NCBI GenBank assembly: GCA_964544155.1
Contig: CAZJAH010000012.1
Location: 9,787-73,786, forward strand
Direction: 5' to 3'
From: CAZJAH01 sp964544155
GTDB lineage: Bacteria > Bacteroidota > Ignavibacteria > Kapaibacteriales > UBA2268
Length of the DNA: 64,000 nt
The position numbers and the translations under genes are program-made. Under the pieces are notes generated by a model. The model was given only the letters and a program-made list of their open reading frames with translations. It was not told the origin of the DNA and did not search any database. Below, in pieces: positions 60,101-64,000 of this stretch; the first letter of the stretch is position 1; each line of letters begins with the position of its first letter.

Positions 60101-63100
60101 GAAATAAGGGAGCTTAGGCTTTGGAACGGTATACCTGACAGAGTATCATCCACAGGTACGGAGCCTACAGAGCTTACTAAATTCATACAGGGCGCGATGG
60201 CAGTTAAGGCCGAGGAGCTTTTACCGACATCAAGCACAAATCTATTCGGAGCTTTTTCATTTGATGGCGGTTCATTTATCGATAATGAATATAACCGCGC
60301 GATAGGCGCTTCAAATACTTCGCAGCTAACGATGAGGTTCTACGGCGACCCCATAGAATTTCAGCCGGTCAAGCCTTATATAAAGCTTGTAGAGCCTGTA
60401 TTCAAACAAAAAGTAGCAAACACCTCGCCAAACTTAAAAGTACGCTGGGTAGGATTTGAATATGACGGGTCAGGCTTTTACGAGGGAGATCCGAATGTTG
60501 CTCCTTCCCTGGAATTTTCTATCAGAGGCGGCGGCGGCGACCTCATACAGCCTTATCAGTATCTGGGAAGCGATTACTGGACGGGCAATACTCAGGATGC
60601 CATTACCCTTGAGGCCGACAGCAATTATGTGTTCACAGGCACAGGCAATAATATCCGCTTTGCTGTTTCGCTTAACGCGGGTATAGCCGATCCCGATGAA
60701 GATAATGACGGGACTTTCGACGACCAGGGACCGCTGTCAGCTTCGCTGACCAATGCGAGGCTCCGGCTCACGGGTGAATACACAATTAATGAAAGCATGA
60801 AAAAAATGACTACCGAAGGCCCGCTCTTTACGGTAACACCGGCCAGTAACTTTACAGTTCGCGTTCTGCTAGAAGGATACCACAACGGAGCCGAAAACGG
60901 ACGGGAAATAACGCCACTGCCTCCTACCTATGAAGAAGGCGGGCTGGAAATAAAACTTTACACCGATAATTCCGGAGGCATTGGAGACCTTGTGGATTCT
61001 TCGGAATCATTACAGGGATATGACGACAGAAGCCTCGCGAACAGGAACAGCGGCAACAACCGATTCTCGAATGTCAATTTTGTATTTACAGAGCTTACAG
61101 ACGGTAATTACTGGGTAGTGGTCGATCATCCGAATCACCTGCCGGTAATGTCAAGGTATGCCGCGCCATTCATGTACGAAGGCGATGACCGTACCACCTG
61201 GATTATCGAATCCGGCTGGGACTTCACCGGCTGGAACGGAGAGGATAATAATGTGCTCAACGATGTAAGCACTGACCCGTGGGCAGGCAGGTATTATACT
61301 GCTGCAGGCGATGCTATATCGACGGTAACCGATCCGCGGTATTCCTCAACAGGATTAGTTTATAACAGCGGTGTTGCAGGCACTCAGCAGAGCTCCATGC
61401 CCGCGATGGTTGGCGGCGATGTTGATAAAAGCGGCCAGATCGATGCTGCCGACAGAGTGCGCGTAAGGCTGGATAACGGTACGGCGCTCGTGAGGTCGGA
61501 TATTACAGGTGACGGGGTGGTCAACGCCGATGACAGGACCATTACCGACAGGAATTTCGGTAAAATTTCTTCTATCTGGTCAGAGAACCTGCCGGGAATG
61601 CCGGCCAGGACAGATATTGATCCCTGGGAAGCAGTTTCTGAAGATGCCCCGGCGCTATCGGCTTATTTCAATGATAATGCTCAAAATACGCCTATGGTGC
61701 TTGATAAAAATAAAAGCGATAGGCTCATGGCATTTATTGATTATACCGTTACAGCAGAGCCTTATGAAAAAGACGGCTTTATCTATCTGCCTATGTACAT
61801 AAAAAATAACGGCAGCACCTTCGGTTTAGCAAACTGTACTTTTGCGGTGAAATATAATTCAAATGTGCTTGATTTTATTGACCTCGTGCAAGAAGAGGAA
61901 GTAATTTTCAGCAATAAGCCCGGTAAGGGTTACTCTGAGCTTGCTACAGCGCCTAAGGCTGATGCACAAAATCCCTTGCCCGACGTAAGGACTATTGAAA
62001 TTGACTATGACGCATATGCCATGCTGGAAGGCGAAATACTTCCGATAGAGAAGACTTATCTCGGTACACTCCGCTTCAGCATGAAAAACGGCGGCAGCGC
62101 CATTACATTTAACTGGCACCACGCTACATCTGTTCACTCTCTCGATGGGGAGATTATCACAGAAGAAGGGCATTTCCTGCCCATAACAACGCTGCTGCTT
62201 TACGGGCTGCAGCTCGAAGCACCAAACGGCGGCGAAAGGATAGGCCCGAATGAACCATACACAATTAAGTGGAGCACGGACGGTTCTGCTCAGGCATATA
62301 TTGAGCTGTCAACAAATTCGGGTACTACCTGGAATAAGATAATTGATGAAACGGTGGATGTTGCCGCGGGCAGCTATGAATGGGCAGTGCCGGATATTTC
62401 TTCTACTCAGTGCATGATTCGGATAGTAGATAAAGAAACGGGCACCGAACTTGACAGAAGCGACGCCGTATTTTCTATTCTGCCTGATTTCGCGCAGATA
62501 ATAAGGCCTTCGACAGGCGACCCGGTTTATACCGGCGGCTCGAACGACAGAATAGTATGGTCGGCGCAGGGATATTCAAATGTGTATTTTGAATTCTCAT
62601 CCGATGCGGGTACCACCTGGAAAAATGTGGCCGGGCCGGTAGATATTACAATGAATGAAACTAACTGGAAATTGCCTGATGTTACCACAAAGAAGGCAAT
62701 GCTAAGGATGATAGACGCGGAATCGGATGAAGTAGTAGCTACAACGGGTATGTTTAAGGTACTTAGCGGAGAAGTTCAGTTCCGAACGCCTAAGGAGGGC
62801 GAGACTCTTATTTCAGGCAATCTTACCAGAATAAGATGGAATGCCGTGGATGTGGAGCTTTTCGATATCGATCTTAGCACAGACGGCGGAATGTCGTGGG
62901 AAAGGCTCTTTACGAACGCTGACGCGGCCCGCAGGTATAAAGACTGGAAGGCCCCCGTGGTTGAAACAGACAGGGCTATGCTCAGAGCTATCTGGCTGGG
63001 AGATCCGGAAATGGAATACAACCGTACGGGTGAATTCACCATTACTTCGGGAACGAGCGTTGAGGAAACGTTTGAGAGCAATTTCAAACTCTTCCCAGTC

Positions 63101-63313
63101 CCGGCGGATGAATATTTCTATATAGAAATAAATCCGGAATATCTGGGCGCTACCCTTGAAATTATGGACTTAACCGGCATATCCGTAAAAAATATTGAGC
63201 TGAATGATCAGACAATTAAGATAGAGACAGGCAATTTAACGCCCGGCGCATATTTTGTAAGGATAGAGAAAAACGAAAAAACCTTTACGGGAAGAATAAA
63301 TATTATCCGATAA
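57194..63313 (+). CDS. Giant multidomain surface protein with LamG, dockerin-like and T9SS domains
   Basis: A protein of about 2039 residues. After a signal peptide come beta domains, two LamG/concanavalin-like domains (about 390-610 and 785-1020; both with the pattern FIEAWVKP / LTVEAWVNL and a VHLAATVDDNVVSLYING-type core), a dockerin-like double loop near 1415-1450 (GDVDKSGQIDAADR and GDGVVNADDR), a cohesin-like beta domain near 1510-1640, three tandem immunoglobulin-like repeats (1670-1950, each with a 'WS..G.....STDGG.TW' core) and a type A T9SS sorting end. It is thus exported to the cell surface, perhaps for glycan or particle binding; no catalytic domain is seen. The ATG at 57194 follows GGAGG by five bases and is preferred over 57182. 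Confidence 0.88.
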   Translation: MLFSKDKYSTFVLFLAVFLGIFFTAEPVFTQDYDFTLNQRRRYDQIHVEIWAKSLTQQAPKIGYGSLIIEYNNNYLRPAAQQLPWRTDSINYDVDANDPIDTVLSDFNSANGYGALGTQSYSSGYYSLEVNLARLGNGGLKPQSSGKGSFVGMLIFDIINNPADTELTEIEWSKGQLPGKIQLFDADSTNIYSQAVFTDPGNYDLLGVTVLSPNYDGQVVDRDHNYASLNGVYTGGGYPVYFERSVNPQEYTVPVDEDLAWHFEYSLDDGNTWSNIGRMVETIQSGQSIGNNSSFRSGMIYTPEAANGYMMTYQDGSQLDMDNYRGPVRVIWEKNRFFTFRSEQARLKITKLNGTISNDIASRQRSNIYDINDERFLLGRLFFVQLNGDGQYFKTDDNFSNSTQLTVEAWVNLNSLQPSGSEPAIVASSGGPDASPIQGSTEGAWMLYLKDGRYPAFRAREIESRGQDGYIGTVAAYSRDSLAAITDADPLSLQHADNWVHLAATVDDNVVSLYINGELSDRYENNNATDIRMLTTQHPIWIGVNPNGTIDADDYLHGGIKTVRVWRIALTQDEIRKRTAGVSQPTNVENYGDLRRGLELYYSFEGMKTDLAHETQYQKGAQPVTYYDDETASNSIRYRPDQPHIKITTPVQGVGVKNKQNDIYQIRWVSYGLGDITQATGSDIVIQYSTDGGITWTAVRNPAGIGYSGTSAPDVETGLADWEPYENNNATGDLRSIDPYSKETLLRIRGTSANTQEQLMDVTGPFYVAPYFSVKKNEASIITLPGNKGMNITGNTAFIEAWVKPYRFPTSEEGFMPIIEKADSANQNIHYSLGILEDGRLEFRLQDIGGNVRVARSDADKPLVRPNSVDTDSAWTHVAVYLFLNNGAGESEVRFFIDGVVQKADSITNQLGNSLQVNYNNYYPTFIGYSPSITTMGVRDSTYTDEETGEEVTVEVPVEITQPSNGYIGEIRELRLWNGIPDRVSSTGTEPTELTKFIQGAMAVKAEELLPTSSTNLFGAFSFDGGSFIDNEYNRAIGASNTSQLTMRFYGDPIEFQPVKPYIKLVEPVFKQKVANTSPNLKVRWVGFEYDGSGFYEGDPNVAPSLEFSIRGGGGDLIQPYQYLGSDYWTGNTQDAITLEADSNYVFTGTGNNIRFAVSLNAGIADPDEDNDGTFDDQGPLSASLTNARLRLTGEYTINESMKKMTTEGPLFTVTPASNFTVRVLLEGYHNGAENGREITPLPPTYEEGGLEIKLYTDNSGGIGDLVDSSESLQGYDDRSLANRNSGNNRFSNVNFVFTELTDGNYWVVVDHPNHLPVMSRYAAPFMYEGDDRTTWIIESGWDFTGWNGEDNNVLNDVSTDPWAGRYYTAAGDAISTVTDPRYSSTGLVYNSGVAGTQQSSMPAMVGGDVDKSGQIDAADRVRVRLDNGTALVRSDITGDGVVNADDRTITDRNFGKISSIWSENLPGMPARTDIDPWEAVSEDAPALSAYFNDNAQNTPMVLDKNKSDRLMAFIDYTVTAEPYEKDGFIYLPMYIKNNGSTFGLANCTFAVKYNSNVLDFIDLVQEEEVIFSNKPGKGYSELATAPKADAQNPLPDVRTIEIDYDAYAMLEGEILPIEKTYLGTLRFSMKNGGSAITFNWHHATSVHSLDGEIITEEGHFLPITTLLLYGLQLEAPNGGERIGPNEPYTIKWSTDGSAQAYIELSTNSGTTWNKIIDETVDVAAGSYEWAVPDISSTQCMIRIVDKETGTELDRSDAVFSILPDFAQIIRPSTGDPVYTGGSNDRIVWSAQGYSNVYFEFSSDAGTTWKNVAGPVDITMNETNWKLPDVTTKKAMLRMIDAESDEVVATTGMFKVLSGEVQFRTPKEGETLISGNLTRIRWNAVDVELFDIDLSTDGGMSWERLFTNADAARRYKDWKAPVVETDRAMLRAIWLGDPEMEYNRTGEFTITSGTSVEETFESNFKLFPVPADEYFYIEINPEYLGATLEIMDLTGISVKNIELNDQTIKIETGNLTPGAYFVRIEKNEKTFTGRINIIR

Positions 63314-63321
63314 TAATTAAG

Positions 63322-63355
63322 GCCGCTGCTTTTTAAAAGGCAGCGGCTTACTTAT
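63322..63355 (+). terminator. Terminator of the giant T9SS gene
   Basis: GCCGCTGC pairs with GCAGCGGC, with an inner TTTT/AAAA pairing, followed by the T-containing TTACTTATTG. It begins nine bases after the stop codon. Confidence 0.7.
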
Positions 63356-63799
63356 TGCCGAGGATAATTTGTGAAATAAAACACAATAAAAATGATTAAT
63401 TCCGGAAAATCAAAGGAATATGATTTCCTGCCGATAATATGATTTACGGAAAAGAAGCCTATCAGAGCTTAGGCAAAGAACTTAAAAGAAGGGACTTAAT
63501 TTTAAGCAGGCTACCTAAAGTTTGAATATTTAGTTCCGATAACTAAAGCTAAACAGAGAAAAAATATTTATATACATAGATGTGACGAAAAATAATACCC
63601 ACAGGAAGTGGAATTTTTTAACTAATTATGGAGGATTCAATATGGAAAAGCAGGTACTCCCTTCCAACAGATCACCCGGATAAGAGCACACGAGAGTCGG
63701 ATTTGCCTTGTTATATGCAAGGATGCGCATAATTGAAACAATAATGGACTAAATTCAAATCAAAAAAGGTAATATTTTCAAATATTTGGGATATTTATC
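63356..63799. other. Leader region of the next surface-protein gene
   Basis: About 440 bases without a convincing gene. Near 63626-63735 lies ATGGAGGATTCAATATGG, a ribosome site overlapping two short overlapping frames (63642-63683, 14 codons; 63628-63732, 35 codons), and a small hairpin CCTTG...CAAGG near 63698-63714. This could be a leader or attenuator; I cannot assign it to a known riboswitch class. Confidence 0.35.
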
Positions 63800-64000
63800 A
63801 TGAATAAAAAAAATAATCTTAAAAATCTCGGGGTGATTCTCGCGGTTTTGATGGCTTTCGGGCTCACTCAGAGCGCCTGGGCTGTCACTGTCACATCCAC
63901 TGGAAGTGGATTGTGGTCTGATGCAGGCACATGGGATGTTGGAGTTCCCACGGCTGATGACGATGTTATAATCGCTACAGGACATACGGTTACTGTTGAC
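63800..64000 (+). CDS. Secreted surface protein, 5' part
   Basis: The first 67 codons of a gene that runs out of the window. The product begins with a signal peptide (positive NKKNNLKN, hydrophobic VILAVLMAFGL, cleavage near QSAWA) and goes on with SGLWSDAGTWDVGVPTADDD and VIIATGHTVTVD, a right-handed beta-helix-like head common in large T9SS-exported proteins of Bacteroidota. It lies in the same direction as the giant gene and may be of the same class. Confidence 0.75.
   Translation, partial: MNKKNNLKNLGVILAVLMAFGLTQSAWAVTVTSTGSGLWSDAGTWDVGVPTADDDVIIATGHTVTVD

Noticed and set aside
1..64000. CRISPR arrays, rRNA genes, transposases or prophage genes
   Set aside because: No regularly spaced repeats, rRNA segments, integrase or transposase motifs were seen on either strand.

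Overview
This window most likely comes from an anaerobic sulfite- or sulfate-respiring bacterium of the Bacteroidota/Chlorobiota (FCB) assemblage. Two independent kinds of evidence place it there. Two large secreted proteins end in the type IX secretion (T9SS) sorting domain. The tRNA-Gln and probably the small-heat-shock and dsrM transcripts start from promoters of the Bacteroidetes form (TTG/TTTG, about 20 bases, TAnnTTTG). The dissimilatory sulfite reductase genes give the lifestyle. From memory, dsr-bearing members of this assemblage have been described in the Kapabacteria lineage ('Candidatus Thermonerobacter'), and this genome could be related; that is inference. Much of the DNA looks like a metagenome scaffold: a 100-N gap lies between two identical 55-base contig ends.

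Layout. 1-5032 (+): 3' part of dsrB, then dsrD, dsrN, a ferritin-like gene, dsrL and dsrC, closed by a terminator. 5220-11041 (+): a two-gene membrane quinol:thiol-type module (NarI-like cytochrome b plus HdrD/DsrK-like protein) in one unit with a PAS histidine kinase rich in cysteines, two stand-alone receiver proteins and an RsbRD_N-domain protein, again closed by a strong terminator. 11.2-21.0 kb: an accessory stretch with an AT-rich GmrSD-type restriction gene, a decayed gene fragment, a C39-like lipoprotein, an orphan polytopic membrane protein, a DUF1287 protein and a caspase-like T9SS protein. 21.1-24.4 kb (-): a CtpA-type protease and a CoA-disulfide/persulfide reductase with rhodanese domain. 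24.5-29.35 kb (-): an Hmc-like operon whose NrfD subunit is fused to a hexahaem cytochrome c. 29.6-34.65 kb (-): complete dsrMKJOP.

35.3-41.1 kb: hemA, a CBS protein, a CheY-like receiver, a cobA-hemD fusion and precorrin-2 dehydrogenase (sirohaem synthesis), an alpha/beta hydrolase and a ferritin-like protein. 41.5-45.6 kb (-): dnaK and four tandem small heat-shock genes. After the N gap: a DoxX-like protein, PEP carboxylase, a small lipoprotein, murQ, a TPR protein, tRNA-Gln(UUG), prs, rplY, pth, an RsbU-type phosphatase, dapA, a giant T9SS multidomain protein and the start of another surface protein.

How it fits together. DsrAB (with DsrD as activator and DsrL as a likely NAD(P)H donor) produces the DsrC trisulfide, DsrMKJOP and possibly the two other HdrD-containing modules move quinol electrons to thiol/disulfide partners, DsrN makes sirohaem amide, and hemA, cobA-hemD and precorrin-2 dehydrogenase supply sirohaem. 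DsrD, DsrL and DsrC together without DsrEFH in view favour the reductive (or disproportionating) direction. The most novel-looking items are the sensor/receiver/RsbRD_N set tied to a DsrMK-like module, and the NrfD-cytochrome c fusion.
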